A stretch of 64,000 bases of DNA from Micromonospora echinofusca (GCF_900091445.1 NZ_LT607733.1:4801001-4865000); one strand, 5' to 3'. Positions 9,410 to 18,094 are shown, numbered from the stretch's first letter. Notes: generated from the letters alone by a model not told the origin. Numbers and translations: made by a program.

Positions 9410-10240
9410 TCAGGCCTGGCCGACCTCGAACCGCACGAAGCGGGTGACGTCGATGCCGGCCTCGGCCAGCAGCTGCTTCACCGTCTTCTTGTTGTCGGCG
9501 ACGGACGCCTGCTCGAGCAGGACGTAGTCCTTGAAGAACGCGTTCACCCGACCCTCGACGATCTTCGGCAGGGCCGCCTCGGGCTTGTTCTCCTCGCGGG
9601 CGGTCTGCTCGGCGATGCGCCGCTCGGACTCGACGACGTCGGCCGGCACCTCGTCGCGGGTGAGGTACTTCGGGCGCATGGCCGCGATCTGCATCGCGAC
9701 GCCACGGGCGTCCGAGTCGGAGGCCTCGTCGCCGGCGGTGCTGGTGTACTGCACCAGCACGCCGACCGCCGGGGGCAGGTCCTGGCTCTTGCGGTGCAGG
9801 TAGACGGCGGTGGTGCCGTCGAGCTTGGCGAACCGGTTGAGAACGAGCTTCTCGCCGATCTTGGCGGACTGCTCCTGCACCAGGTCGGCGACGGTCTTGC
9901 CGTCCAGCTCGGTCGCGAGCAGCTCCTCGGCGGTGCCGACGCCGCTGCGCTCGCCGTGCTCCACCAGCTGCTGGGCCAGCTCGATGAAGGCGTCGGTCTT
10001 GGCGACGAAGTCGGTCTCGCAGTTGAGCTCGAGCAGCGCCTTGCCGGAGTGGGCGATCAGACCGTTGGCGGCCGTACGGCCGGCCCGCTTGCCGACGTCC
10101 TTGGCGCCCTTGACGCGCAGGATCTCGACGGCCTTGTCGAAGTCGCCCTCGGCCTCGGTCAGCGCCTTCTTGCAGTCCATCATGCCGGCGCCGGTGAGGT
10201 CGCGGAGCTTCTTGACGTCCGCGGCGGTGAAGTTGGACAT
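9410..10240 (-). CDS. tsf: Elongation factor Ts
   Basis: A 276-residue guanine-nucleotide exchange factor for EF-Tu. The N-terminal UBA-like domain ([24 protein letters not shown]) and the [10 protein letters not shown] motif that inserts into EF-Tu are intact, and a core dimerisation region follows. The ATG at 10240 ([11 protein letters not shown]) is preceded by GAGAGAG; earlier in-frame codons are Arg/Pro-rich leader and rejected. It lies 136 bp after rpsB with a 19-bp hairpin in between, so expression relative to S2 is probably set by partial termination or RNA processing there. Confidence 0.97.
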   Translation of the reverse strand: MSNFTAADVKKLRDLTGAGMMDCKKALTEAEGDFDKAVEILRVKGAKDVGKRAGRTAANGLIAHSGKALLELNCETDFVAKTDAFIELAQQLVEHGERSGVGTAEELLATELDGKTVADLVQEQSAKIGEKLVLNRFAKLDGTTAVYLHRKSQDLPPAVGVLVQYTSTAGDEASDSDARGVAMQIAAMRPKYLTRDEVPADVVESERRIAEQTAREENKPEAALPKIVEGRVNAFFKDYVLLEQASVADNKKTVKQLLAEAGIDVTRFVRFEVGQA

Positions 10241-10325
10241 GGCTCTCTCTTCGGTGTTGAGACTGCGGGTGGGTTGGTCCTGGTGCCGGTTACCCGGATC
10301 CGGGCGCGACGTGCCCGGCGTACCT

Positions 10326-10369
10326 GCCGCTTCCCCGCCGCCCGGGAGAACGGGCGGCGGGGAAGCGGC
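10326..10369 (-). terminator. 19-bp hairpin between rpsB and tsf (terminator or attenuator)
   Basis: GCCGCTTCCCCGCCGCCCG at 10326-10344 pairs perfectly with 10351-10369, leaving a six-base loop (GGAGAA). It begins 7 bases after the rpsB stop codon. No T-tract follows. It sits inside a conserved operon, so partial termination or protection of the rpsB mRNA end is likely. Confidence 0.7.
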
Positions 10370-10376
10370 GGTGCGG

Positions 10377-11273
10377 TCACTCCGCGGCGGCGGTCGCCGG
10401 CTGCTCGGCCTGTGCCTGCGGGGCCTGCTCGGCCTGTGCCTGCGGGGCCTGCTCGGCCTGCGCCTGCGGTGCCTGCTCGTCGGCCTTCTTCGGCTCCTCG
10501 AGCAGCTCGCGCTCCCACTCGGCCAGCGGCTCGTCGGTGGCGACGCCCGGCTCCGGCTTCTCGTCACTGCCGCGACGACGGCCGGAACGGGCGATCAGGC
10601 CGTCGGCGACGGCGGCGGCCACGACCTTGGTCAGCAGCTCGGCCGAGCGGATCGCGTCGTCGTTGCCCGGGATCGGGAAGTCGACCTCGTCCGGGTCGCA
10701 GTTGGTGTCGAGGACCGCGATCACCGGGATGCCCAGCTTGCGGGCCTCGTCGACGGCGATGTGCTCCTTCTTGGTGTCGACCACCCAGATCGCGGCCGGA
10801 AGCTTCTGCATGTCCCGCAGACCGCCGAGGGTGCGGGTCAGCTTGATCTTCTCGCGGGAGAGCTGCAGGGTCTCCTTCTTGGTGTACCCGGCGGCGGTGC
10901 CGCTCAGGTCACCGAGGGCCTCCAGCTCCTTCATCCGCTGGAGCCGCTTGTAGACCGTCTGGAAGTTGGTCAGCATGCCGCCGAGCCAGCGGTGGTTGAC
11001 GTAGGGCTGACCGACCCGGGTCGCCTGCTCGGCGATGGCCTCCTGGGCCTGCTTCTTGGTGCCGACGAAGAGGATGCTGCCACCCTCGGCGACGGTCCCG
11101 CGCACGAACTCGTAGGCCTTCTCGATGTAGTCGAGGGTCTGGCGCAGGTCGATGATGTAGATACCGTTGCGCTCGGTGAAGATGAAGCGCTTCATCTTCG
11201 GGTTCCAGCGCCGGGTCTGGTGCCCGAAGTGGACACCGCTCTCCAGCAGCTGACGCATGGTCACGACGGCCAT
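10377..11273 (-). CDS. rpsB: 30S ribosomal protein S2
   Basis: A 298-residue S2. The core is textbook: [70 protein letters not shown] and [20 protein letters not shown]. About 55 residues follow the core and end in three EQAPQAQA octapeptides encoded by near-identical 24-bp repeats, an acidic/Gln-rich tail absent from E. coli S2. The ATG at 11273 begins [10 protein letters not shown]; longer in-frame extensions are leader sequence. First gene of rpsB-tsf. Confidence 0.96.
   Translation of the reverse strand: MAVVTMRQLLESGVHFGHQTRRWNPKMKRFIFTERNGIYIIDLRQTLDYIEKAYEFVRGTVAEGGSILFVGTKKQAQEAIAEQATRVGQPYVNHRWLGGMLTNFQTVYKRLQRMKELEALGDLSGTAAGYTKKETLQLSREKIKLTRTLGGLRDMQKLPAAIWVVDTKKEHIAVDEARKLGIPVIAVLDTNCDPDEVDFPIPGNDDAIRSAELLTKVVAAAVADGLIARSGRRRGSDEKPEPGVATDEPLAEWERELLEEPKKADEQAPQAQAEQAPQAQAEQAPQAQAEQPATAAAE
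10401..10472 (-). repeat. 24-bp tandem coding repeat in rpsB tail
   Basis: Three tandem 24-bp units at 10401, 10425 and 10449. The first two are identical and the third differs at two bases. They encode three EQAPQAQA octapeptides at the S2 C-terminus. Their near identity suggests recent slippage or duplication. Confidence 0.9.
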
Positions 11274-11717
11274 GGTGGGGTACTCCTCGTGGTCCCTGGT
11301 TGTTCCGCCCGGCCAGGCGGCCGGGCGTCCTGGCGCCCGGTCGGCGGCCATGGCGGGCCCGACCAAGATCGGGACCAGGGAGGCCGTCGCCCCACGACGG
11401 CTCGTGGAGAGGGCGCGCGAGGTCGACCGCGCGAGGCGGTCGCCAGTCGACCAGTGTACGCCCCTTCCCCGCCCCCGATGCCTCGGGTGCGGGGAAGGGG
11501 TCGGATCGCCCATTTCCGGCACTCGGCGCGCCCGCCCCGACCGGTGCTCGCCGTCGGCGGAGCGGTCCCGCGGGCGTCGCGCCAGCCGCGTTGCCGGGCG
11601 GCCGGTCCGCGCTCGGCGGCCTGCTGATCGCCGTCGGCGGCGAGGCGGATGAAGCGGTCCGCGGGCACCGCGCGGTGCCGCCCCGCGGGCCCGGGTAGCC
11701 GCCCCGGCGGTCGAGGG
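11274..11717. other. Intergenic region: rpsB leader and upstream terminator
   Basis: 444 bp with no gene I can support. It holds a nested hairpin (11461-11500). A TACACT hexamer on the minus strand (11458-11453) just after that hairpin could be an rpsB -10 and would give a long 5' leader of about 170 bases. GTCGAC palindromes around 11421-11450 could fold in that leader. Autoregulation by S2 is possible but not shown. Confidence 0.5.
11461..11500 (-). terminator. Nested hairpin upstream of rpsB
   Basis: CCCCTTCCCCGC at 11461-11472 pairs with GCGGGGAAGGGG at 11489-11500, with an inner CCCGA/TCGGG stem. It lies about 218 bases after the stop of the upstream minus-strand gene and may insulate rpsB from it. 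Confidence 0.5.
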
Positions 11718-12983
11718 TCAGCCGACCGCGAGGGCGGCGGCGACGAAGAGCACCAGGCCGACGGTCAGGTACGCCGTCGGCGGGCGCAGCCAGCCCCGGC
11801 TCCCCTCCGCCAGCGACAGCCCGCCGGTGCGCAGCCCGTACAGGCCGATCGCGAAGATCGGCAGGCCGCAGACCAGGAAGATCCCCACCACGACGTCGGC
11901 GGCCGAGACCGGGTCGCCGGTCACGCCGCTGAGCAGCACCCGCAACGCGGGCACCTCGAACACCAGGACCAGCAGCGTGAAGAGCGCGGCCAGCGCCGGC
12001 CGTCGGGTCCGGTAGACGCCGTCGCCCGCCGGGGCTCCCGGGTGCGGGGCGACCACCGGGGGGTACGCCGCCAACTCTCCCGGCGCGAGCTCGGTGCGGG
12101 GCGCGATCGGCGTCATCGGCCCGGTCGGCATCTCCAGCGGGTTCGGGGGCTCGACCGGCCGGGCGGGCTCGTCGACCGGCGTCTCCACCGGGCTCGGGGC
12201 TTCGGCCGCCCGGGCGGGCGCGACGATCGGATAGCCGCCCAGCGGCGCCGGGCGGGTCGGGTCCACGGCCCGCTCGACGGGCCCCGCCCCGGCCAGTGCG
12301 TCGACGCCGGAGGTCGACAGCGCGTCGCGGGCGTCCCTCGACTCCCGGGCGGCGCGTCGCCCCGGGCGGTCGGCGGGCAGTTCCCCCGAGACGTCCGGGT
12401 CGGCCCCGGCCCGACGCGAGCGGCTCGCCCGGTATCCCTCGGTCTCCGACCGGGCGTCCCCGAGCGGCGGCACCGCCGCGAAGCGTCCCGAATCGCCGTC
12501 GCCGAACCTCCCGGACTCCGTCCCCGTGACGGCGAACCGACCGGAGTCCTCGGGGCCGGTCACCGCGAACCGGCCGGAGTCCTCCGCTCCGCCGACGGCG
12601 AACCGACCCGAGTCCTCCGGCCCCGTGACCGCGAACCGACCCGAGTCCTCCGGCCCGCCGAAGCGGCCCCGGTCGGCGTCGACGGCGCCGAAACGGCCGG
12701 AGTCGGGCTCGACGGCGCCGAAGCGGCCCGAGTCGGGCTCTGTCGACGCGCCGAAACGTCCTGCTTCGCCACGCCGGGTGCCCACGGCCTCGCCGAAGCG
12801 GGCGTCCTCGGCGGCCCGGCGCGGTTCGGGGGCGCTCAGGTCGTCGTCCCGGTACCGCGTCTCGGCCGGGCCACGCCAGTCCGCCTCCCCGAAGCCGCTC
12901 TCACGGTCACGGTCGCGATCGGCCGGATACCAGCGCGACTCCTGATCTTCGACAAAGTTCCGTCGTCCGTCCACGTCCGGCAC
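11718..12983 (-). CDS. Repeat-rich C-terminal membrane protein, function unknown
   Basis: About 421 residues. The N-terminal 290 residues are hydrophilic and low-complexity, with some ten SGRF-type repeats ([20 protein letters not shown]) spaced 8-11 residues apart. The C-terminal 130 residues contain three hydrophobic segments: [40 protein letters not shown] and [19 protein letters not shown] Pro-rich stretch links the halves. I do not recognise a named family. The cytosolic Asp/Ser/Arg/Phe repeats could be a phosphorylation or multivalent binding region (inference). Start: the GTG at 12983 has GGAG 13 bases upstream; a second GTG at 12974 is possible. Divergent from yraN. Confidence 0.65.
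   Translation of the reverse strand: MPDVDGRRNFVEDQESRWYPADRDRDRESGFGEADWRGPAETRYRDDDLSAPEPRRAAEDARFGEAVGTRRGEAGRFGASTEPDSGRFGAVEPDSGRFGAVDADRGRFGGPEDSGRFAVTGPEDSGRFAVGGAEDSGRFAVTGPEDSGRFAVTGTESGRFGDGDSGRFAAVPPLGDARSETEGYRASRSRRAGADPDVSGELPADRPGRRAARESRDARDALSTSGVDALAGAGPVERAVDPTRPAPLGGYPIVAPARAAEAPSPVETPVDEPARPVEPPNPLEMPTGPMTPIAPRTELAPGELAAYPPVVAPHPGAPAGDGVYRTRRPALAALFTLLVLVFEVPALRVLLSGVTGDPVSAADVVVGIFLVCGLPIFAIGLYGLRTGGLSLAEGSRGWLRPPTAYLTVGLVLFVAAALAVG
12479..12762 (-). repeat. 33-bp period coding repeat ([11 protein letters not shown])
   Basis: Imperfect tandem units, mainly of 33 bp, within the minus-strand membrane-protein gene. They encode [15 protein letters not shown] undecapeptides with shorter related units on each side. 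The frame is preserved throughout. Confidence 0.85.
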
Positions 12984-13116
12984 CGTATGCGACCGGCTCC
13001 ACGGGCGCCATTCGCCCCCTGGGCACCCGCGTCCCCCCGCGCACCGGGTCACCGCCCGGCGACGCTCAGGGACGGCGGTCCGGCCGCATAGCACGGCGAG
13101 GGCATGATCGTCCGTT

Positions 13117-13143
13117 CGTCCACAGCTCGTCCACCGTCCACAG
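13117..13143 (+). promoter_or_regulatory. CGTCCACAG direct-repeat element upstream of yraN
   Basis: CGTCCACAG occurs at 13117-13125 and 13135-13143, with a degenerate CGTCCACCG between them at 13128. The flanked 9-mers TCGTCCACA and CCGTCCACA fit the Streptomyces DnaA-box consensus (T/C)(T/C)(G/A/C)TCCACA. The same pair with the same 18-bp spacing and orientation lies about 53 bp before the M23 peptidase gene. DnaA or another regulator binding here is inference. Confidence 0.5.
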
Positions 13144-13196
13144 ATCACGGGACGCGGGGCGGCGCCGCCGCGCCCGCCGGGGGCACCGTGCCGGAC

Positions 13197-13556
13197 ATGA
13201 CGAAGCGGAACCAGGCGGTCGGCGCGTACGGGGAGCGGTGTGCCGTCCGGCACCTGATCGGGGCGGGACTGCGCCCGGTGGCCCGGAACTGGCGATGCGC
13301 CGCCGGGGAGATCGACATCATCGCCTGGGACGGGCCGGTGCTCGCCTTCTGCGAGGTCAAGACCCGCCGGACCGACCAGTTCGGGCCGCCGGCCGAGGCG
13401 GTCGTACCGGCCAAGGCGCGGCGGCTGCGCGGGCTCGCCGCCCGGTGGCTCGCCGACACCGGCACCACCGCCGACGAGGTGCGCTTCGACGTCGTCTCGG
13501 TACGCCTCACCGGCGCCGGCGCGGCCAGGATCGAGCACCTCAAGGGGGCGTTCTGA
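13197..13556 (+). CDS. YraN-family (UPF0102) predicted nuclease-fold protein
   Basis: A 119-residue protein of the UPF0102/YraN family, with a restriction-endonuclease-like fold. The core motif is visible: [10 protein letters not shown] followed by FCEVKTRR, an E/D...ExK arrangement. The family sits next to dprA/yifB in many bacteria and is thought to act in DNA metabolism or recombination; its precise role is not established. Start: ATG at 13197 ([13 protein letters not shown]). An in-frame GTG at 13188, with GGGGG just upstream, is an alternative adding three residues. First gene of yraN-yifB-dprA. Confidence 0.85.
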   Translation: MTKRNQAVGAYGERCAVRHLIGAGLRPVARNWRCAAGEIDIIAWDGPVLAFCEVKTRRTDQFGPPAEAVVPAKARRLRGLAARWLADTGTTADEVRFDVVSVRLTGAGAARIEHLKGAF

Positions 13557-13608
13557 TGGGCGGGCGCGACCGGACGGGATCGTGCGGCGGGCGCCGGCGG
13601 GCGGCGTC

Positions 13609-15129
13609 GTGAGCTACGCGAAGGTGCTCTGCGTGGGCCTGGTCGGCGTCACCGGGCATCTGGTGGAGGTCGAGGCCGACCTGGCGGCCGGGCTGCCGGC
13701 CGTGGTGATCTCGGGGCTGCCGGACACCGCCCTGCACGAGGCCCGGGACCGGGTCCGCGCGGCCGTGGTCAACTCGGGTCAGCGGTGGCCCAACCGGCGG
13801 ATCACGCTCAACCTGCTCCCCGCCGACCTGCCGAAGTTCGGTTCCGCGTTCGATCTGGCGATAGCGGCGGCCCTGCTCGGTGGCTCCGGCGAGCTGCCGC
13901 TGCTGCCGCTGGAACACGTGGTGGTCCTCGGCGAGCTGGGGCTCGACGGCGCGGTCCGCCCGGTGCGCGGCGTGCTGCCGATGGTCGCCGCCGCCGCCCG
14001 GGCCGGCGTCGGGAAGGTGATCGTCCCGGCCGGCAACGCCGCCGAGGCGGCGGTCGTCCCCGGGGTCCGGGTCCGGGCGGTCGACACGCTGCACCGGCTG
14101 GTCAGCTTCATCCGCGACGGCTCGCCCCTGATCGAACCGGGGTCGGACGGCCCGCCACCGACCCGCGGTGGGCCAGACCTGGCCGAGGTCGCGGGGCAGG
14201 GTCTGGGCCGCAGGGCCCTGGAGGTGGCCGCAGCGGGCGGGCACCACCTGGCACTGGTCGGGCCGCCGGGAGCGGGCAAGACCATGCTCGCCGAGCGCCT
14301 CCCGTCGATCCTGCCGGAACTGGACGACGAGGCCGCGCTGGAGGTCACCGCGCTGCACTCGATCGCCGGGCTGCTGCCGCCGGGCGGCCGGTTGCTGCGC
14401 CGCCCGCCGTTCCAGGCGCCACACCACACGGCGACGGTGCCGTCGCTGGTCGGCGGCGGGTCCGGGCTGGCGCGCCCCGGCGCGATCTCACTCGCCCACC
14501 GGGGCGTGCTCTTCCTCGACGAGGCGCCCGAGTTCAGCAGGGGCGCGCTGGAGGCACTGCGCCAACCGCTGGAGCACGGCCGGGTCCGGCTGGCCCGCAG
14601 CCGGGGCGGCGCCGAGTACCCGGCCCGTACCCAGCTGGTGCTGGCGGCCAACCCGTGCCCGTGCGCCAGGCCGGCCGGGGACGCGTACTGCGAGTGCCCG
14701 CCGCAGGCCCGGCGGCGCTACCTCAGCCGGCTCTCCGGGCCCCTGCTGGACCGGATCGACGTGCAGGTGCGGCTGCCGCCCGTCCGGGCGGCCGAGCTGA
14801 TGGAGGCCACCGTCGAGAGCGAGGCCTCCGCCACCGTCGCCGAACGGGTGGCGGTGGCCCGGCAGGCGGCGGCCGCGCGCTGGGCGGTGCTCGGCCACCG
14901 CGTCAACGCCGAGATACCCGGCCCGTACCTGCGCCGCCCGCCCTGGCGGTTGCCCGCGCCGGACACCGCCGAGCTGCGGGCCCGGCTCGACTCCGGGTCG
15001 CTGTCGGCCCGGGGCTTCGACCGGATCATCCGCCTGGCCTGGACCATCGCGGACCTGGACGGTCGGGACCGTCCCGACCGGGAGGACGTACGGGAGGCCA
15101 TTCAACTGAGGACGGGGGACGCGACGTGA
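13609..15129 (+). CDS. YifB-family Mg-chelatase-like AAA+ ATPase (ComM-like)
   Basis: A 506-residue protein of the YifB/ComM group. An N-terminal ChlI-like domain ([20 protein letters not shown]) is followed by an AAA+ module with Walker A GPPGAGKT at about residues 218-225 and Walker [12 protein letters not shown], then the C-terminal Mg-chelatase domain. The cysteines in [18 protein letters not shown] are typical of the family. ComM homologues are helicases that promote branch migration during natural transformation. The GTG at 13609 starts [11 protein letters not shown]. The last codon overlaps the dprA start (GTGA), implying translational coupling. Confidence 0.93.
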   Translation: MSYAKVLCVGLVGVTGHLVEVEADLAAGLPAVVISGLPDTALHEARDRVRAAVVNSGQRWPNRRITLNLLPADLPKFGSAFDLAIAAALLGGSGELPLLPLEHVVVLGELGLDGAVRPVRGVLPMVAAAARAGVGKVIVPAGNAAEAAVVPGVRVRAVDTLHRLVSFIRDGSPLIEPGSDGPPPTRGGPDLAEVAGQGLGRRALEVAAAGGHHLALVGPPGAGKTMLAERLPSILPELDDEAALEVTALHSIAGLLPPGGRLLRRPPFQAPHHTATVPSLVGGGSGLARPGAISLAHRGVLFLDEAPEFSRGALEALRQPLEHGRVRLARSRGGAEYPARTQLVLAANPCPCARPAGDAYCECPPQARRRYLSRLSGPLLDRIDVQVRLPPVRAAELMEATVESEASATVAERVAVARQAAAARWAVLGHRVNAEIPGPYLRRPPWRLPAPDTAELRARLDSGSLSARGFDRIIRLAWTIADLDGRDRPDREDVREAIQLRTGDAT

Positions 15130-16331
15130 GCATCGACGAGGAGACGCTGGCCCGGGTGGCGCTCACCTGGCTCGCCGAACCGGGCACCCGGTCGGTGCAC
15201 CGGCTGGTGGACCGGCTGGGTCCGGTGGCGGCGCTCGACCTGCTGCTCGACGGGGGCGCGCCGGACGAGACGTTGCGCAACAGCGTGGCGGCCCGTTGCG
15301 CGGCCGGCGACGCCAGGGCCGTCGCGGCCGAGGCGCTGGCCCGTACGGACCGGCTCGGCGCCCGGCTCGTCGTCCCCGGCGACGAGGAGTGGCCCGTCCG
15401 GGTCGACGAGCTGCGCCGGCTCCGGCTGCCCGAGGCCTACCGGCGGGTGGACGTCGAGACCGCTCCCCCGCTCTGCTTCTGGGTACGCGGCTCGTGGCCG
15501 CTCGGGGAGGCCTTCGACCGCTCCGTTGCGGTGGTCGGTGCCCGCGCCGCCAGCGGCTACGGCACGCACGTCGCCACGGAACTCGGCTACGGGCTGGCCG
15601 AGCGGGACTGGACCGTGGTCTCGGGCGGCGCCTTCGGCATCGACGCCGCAGCCCACCGGGGCGCCCTCAACGCCGGTGGGCGCACGGTGGCGGTGCTCGC
15701 CTGCGGCGTGGACCGCCCGTACCCGATGGGCAACGCGGCGCTGTTCGACCGGATCGCCGACACCGGGCTGCTGGTCAGCGAGTGGATGCCGGGAGCCGAC
15801 CCGCTCCGGCCCCGGTTCCTCATCCGCAACCGGGTCATCGCGGCGGGCACCCTCGGCACGGTGCTGGTGGAGGCGGCCGCCCGCAGCGGCGCCACGCAGA
15901 CCACGCACCGGGCGCTCGCCCTGGGCAAGCCCAGCATGGTGGTGCCCGGCCCGGTCACGTCGGCGATGTCCGTCGGCGCCCACGAGACGCTGCGGGAGCA
16001 TCCGAAGGCCCGGCTGGTGACCGGCGTCGCGCAGGTGCTGGAGGAGGTCGGGCGGATCGGTGACCTGGCACCCGTACCGCGTGGCCCTCAGCGGCCGGCC
16101 GACCTGCTCGACGACGACGCGCGGGCCGTCGTGGAGGCGTTGCCCCGCCGGGGCGCGGTGGGCGTGGACGTCCTCGCCGCGCGGGCGGGAGTGCCCGTCC
16201 GTACCGCGCTGCGGAAGCTGTCGATGCTCGAGGAGCTGGCGTTGGTGCTCCGCCGCGACGACGGGTACGCCCTCGCGCCACCGCCCAGGGAGCAGACCGC
16301 GAGGCGAGCGGCGACGCCGGACGGAGCGTGA
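15126..16331 (+). CDS. dprA: DNA-processing protein DprA
   Basis: A 401-residue DprA. In studied homologues it protects incoming single-stranded DNA and loads RecA during transformation; actinobacterial copies may serve recombination more generally. An N-terminal helical region is followed by the Rossmann-like core with VAVVGARAASGYGT, VVSGGAFGIDAAAHRGAL and the ssDNA-binding region FLIRNRVIAAGT. A C-terminal winged helix is visible (GAVGVDVLAARAGVPVRTAL). GTG start overlapping the yifB stop by 4 bp. Confidence 0.95.
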   Translation: MSIDEETLARVALTWLAEPGTRSVHRLVDRLGPVAALDLLLDGGAPDETLRNSVAARCAAGDARAVAAEALARTDRLGARLVVPGDEEWPVRVDELRRLRLPEAYRRVDVETAPPLCFWVRGSWPLGEAFDRSVAVVGARAASGYGTHVATELGYGLAERDWTVVSGGAFGIDAAAHRGALNAGGRTVAVLACGVDRPYPMGNAALFDRIADTGLLVSEWMPGADPLRPRFLIRNRVIAAGTLGTVLVEAAARSGATQTTHRALALGKPSMVVPGPVTSAMSVGAHETLREHPKARLVTGVAQVLEEVGRIGDLAPVPRGPQRPADLLDDDARAVVEALPRRGAVGVDVLAARAGVPVRTALRKLSMLEELALVLRRDDGYALAPPPREQTARRAATPDGA

Positions 16332-16357
16332 GGTGCCGGACGGAGCACGAACCGCCG

Positions 16358-16501
16358 TCAGTCGCCCTCGAAGCGGATCTCCGTCGCGCGCTCCTGCCGG
16401 CAGCGCCGCACCAACCGGTCGAGTAGGCGCACGTGCGTCATCTCCGGCGTCGACCGGGCCACCTCGGCGAGGCAGCGCACCTCGGCGAGGAGCTGCGGCA
16501 C
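16358..16501 (-). CDS. Possible 47-residue small protein
   Basis: A GTG at 16501 opens a 47-codon frame ending at TGA 16358. The product looks protein-like rather than Arg/Pro-biased shadow sequence: it contains LLAEVRCLAEVARSTPEM and RLLDRLVRRCRQERATEI, an amphipathic helical pattern with two cysteines. No good ribosome-binding site precedes the GTG. It could be a real small gene, a decayed remnant of a longer one, or chance. No family recognised. Confidence 0.3.
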   Translation of the reverse strand: MPQLLAEVRCLAEVARSTPEMTHVRLLDRLVRRCRQERATEIRFEGD

Positions 16502-16625
16502 CTGTCCGGCCGCGCAACCCGGCCGAGATCGTCAACCCGACGGCGCGCCCCGGGGCGAGGTCGGCACCGACCTGGTCCTCCCCGGTACGCCGGCCCGGTG
16601 TCCTGCCGGTTCCGCCGGCCGTCCG

Positions 16626-16631
16626 TAGGCT
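16626..16631 (+). promoter_or_regulatory. Leaderless-type -10 (TAGGCT) for the xerC transcript
   Basis: TAGGCT is followed by six bases and then a GTG at 16638. This is the leaderless arrangement seen elsewhere in the window. The first codon on the transcript would be that of the 43-codon ORF, not xerC itself. Confidence 0.5.
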
Positions 16632-16637
16632 GGGCCC

Positions 16638-16769
16638 GTGCCGCCCGAGGATCCGCCGTCCACCGCCGTCACGGCCTCGACCCGCACCGCCGCGCCCGCT
16701 CGACCGGGCGGGACGCCGCCGCGAGGTGCGCCGGCCGGCCGGCGGGTGCCCGGCAGGGAGCCGCGGTGA
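16638..16769 (+). CDS. 43-codon leader ORF coupled to xerC
   Basis: A GTG six bases after TAGGCT opens a frame of 43 codons (MPPEDPPSTAVTAST..., rich in Pro, Arg and Ala) whose TGA overlaps the xerC GTG as GTGA. The frame differs from xerC. The arrangement suggests a leaderless transcript whose first ORF is translated and hands ribosomes to xerC, which also has its own AGGGAG. The peptide is low-complexity, so the act of translation rather than the product may matter. No homologue recognised. Confidence 0.45.
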   Translation: MPPEDPPSTAVTASTRTAAPARPGGTPPRGAPAGRRVPGREPR

Positions 16770-17827
16770 GCCGGGAGACGAAGGGCACCCGGGCGACCCA
16801 CGAGGCTCTCCCGCCGGGCATGCGGGAGGCGGTGGACGACTTCGCCGCGCACCTGGCCGGGGTGCGCAACCGTTCCGCCCACACCGTGCGGGCGTACGTC
16901 GGTGACGTGGTGTCGATGCTGGACCACGCCCACCGGATGGGGTGCGCCGACTTGCCGGAGCTGGACCTCTCCGTGCTGCGCAGTTGGCTGGCGAAGCAGC
17001 GGACGACGGGGGCGGCCCGGACGTCGCTCGCCCGCCGGGCGGCCTCGGCGCGGACGTTCAGCGCGTGGGCGCACCGCTGCGGGCTGCTCCCCGCCGACGT
17101 GGCCGGCGCCCTGGCCAGCCCACGGGCCCACCGGGACCTGCCGACCGTGCTGCGCGCCGACCAGGCTGCCGCCCTGGTCGAGGCGCCGGGCCGGCTCGCC
17201 GCTCCCGGGCCGACGCCGCCCACCCGGGACGAACCCCGGTCGGCGTCACCCGCCGAGGACGACTCCGGGTCCGCGTCGCCGGCATCGCCGGAGCCGTCCC
17301 GTACGCCGGACGGGGCGGCCGAGGCGGTGCTGCTGCGCGATCGGGCGCTGCTGGAGCTGCTCTACGGCACGGGGGTGCGGATCAGCGAGGCGTGCGGCCT
17401 CGACGTCGCCGACGTCGACCACGCGCGCCGGGTCGTGCGGGTGTTCGGCAAGGGCGGCCGGGAGCGCGCGGTCCCGTACGGGGTGCCGGCGCAGCGGGCG
17501 CTCGACGAGTGGCTGCGCCACGGCCGGCCGGCACTGACCGCACCGCGCTCCCGCGACGCGCTGCTGCTCGGCGCCCGCGGCGGACGGCTCAACCCGACTA
17601 CGGCACGGCGGATCGTCGGCGGGTACGCGCAGGCCGCCGGCCTGCCTCCGGTCAGCCCGCACGGGCTGCGGCACTCGGCGGCCACCCACCTGCTCGAGGG
17701 CGGCGCCGACCTGCGGGCGGTGCAGGAGCTGCTGGGGCACTCCTCCCTGGCGAGCACCCAGATCTACACGCACGTGTCGGTGGAGCGGCTCCGCGCCGCC
17801 TACCGCCAGGCCCACCCCCGCGCGTAG
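16766..17827 (+). CDS. xerC: Site-specific tyrosine recombinase XerC
   Basis: A 353-residue tyrosine recombinase resolving chromosome dimers at dif. The N-terminal SAM-like core-binding domain (residues about 15-100) is followed by the catalytic domain with R205 (RISEACG), K229 (FGKGGRERAVP), H299 and R302 (HGLRHSAATH), H325 (LGHSSLAST) and nucleophile Y334 (IYTHV). An insertion of about 45 residues rich in Pro, Ser and Asp (within residues 150-190) lies between the domains, making it longer than the usual 300 or so. The GTG at 16766 has AGGGAG upstream and overlaps the leader-ORF stop. XerC is preferred over XerD because of its dprA neighbourhood; I cannot exclude XerD. Confidence 0.9.
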   Translation: MSRETKGTRATHEALPPGMREAVDDFAAHLAGVRNRSAHTVRAYVGDVVSMLDHAHRMGCADLPELDLSVLRSWLAKQRTTGAARTSLARRAASARTFSAWAHRCGLLPADVAGALASPRAHRDLPTVLRADQAAALVEAPGRLAAPGPTPPTRDEPRSASPAEDDSGSASPASPEPSRTPDGAAEAVLLRDRALLELLYGTGVRISEACGLDVADVDHARRVVRVFGKGGRERAVPYGVPAQRALDEWLRHGRPALTAPRSRDALLLGARGGRLNPTTARRIVGGYAQAAGLPPVSPHGLRHSAATHLLEGGADLRAVQELLGHSSLASTQIYTHVSVERLRAAYRQAHPRA

Positions 17828-17883
17828 CTGTTTCAGAAGGGTCAACACCCCGACCAGCCGGCCGGGCAGCATCCGCTCCGCTG

Positions 17884-17917
17884 ATACCTGTGGGGCATAA
17901 AAATACCTGTGTGGTAT
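17884..17917. promoter_or_regulatory. Operator-like repeat in an AT-rich patch
   Basis: ATACCTGTG occurs twice (17884-17892 and 17903-17911), 19 bp apart. The second copy is half of a perfect inverted repeat, ATACC TGTGT GGTAT (17903-17917). The run ATAAAAATA between them is strikingly AT-rich for this genome. It lies about 190 bp upstream of the aminotransferase gene. Its role is unknown; a repressor site is a reasonable guess. Confidence 0.4.
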
Positions 17918-18088
17918 CGGGCGAGCGGGCTGCACCGCCGTCGTCGCGATCCGGCGCAGCCAGTCACGGTTGAAACGGACCGTAGCGGCGATGGTGCCGT
18001 CGTGGCGCGGGAACGGGCGGCCTGCCCGTGTTCGAGGAGGCTGGGCCCGGATCAGCCGCGGAACGGCGGCGGGACATCGACGGGTCGC

Positions 18089-18094
18089 TACGAT
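18089..18094 (+). promoter_or_regulatory. Leaderless-type -10 (TACGAT)
   Basis: TACGAT ends six bases before the GTG of the aminotransferase gene at 18101. No ribosome-binding site is visible, consistent with a leaderless mRNA. Confidence 0.4.

Larger units (their letters stand above)
16332..16637. other. Gap between dprA and the xerC leader
   Basis: 306 bp between dprA and the xerC leader ORF. It contains one possible 47-codon minus-strand ORF (16358-16501) and, at the right edge, a TAGGCT promoter element. The plus-strand frames here show no convincing coding signal. Confidence 0.5.

Noticed and set aside
12479..12762. 33-bp repeats as a possible repeat array
   Set aside because: They are in-frame coding repeats without unique spacers.
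11649..13091. Long plus-strand open frame opposite the SGRF-repeat gene
   Set aside because: Arg/Pro/Gly-rich composition of a GC-shadow frame; the minus-strand frame has membrane helices and organised repeats.
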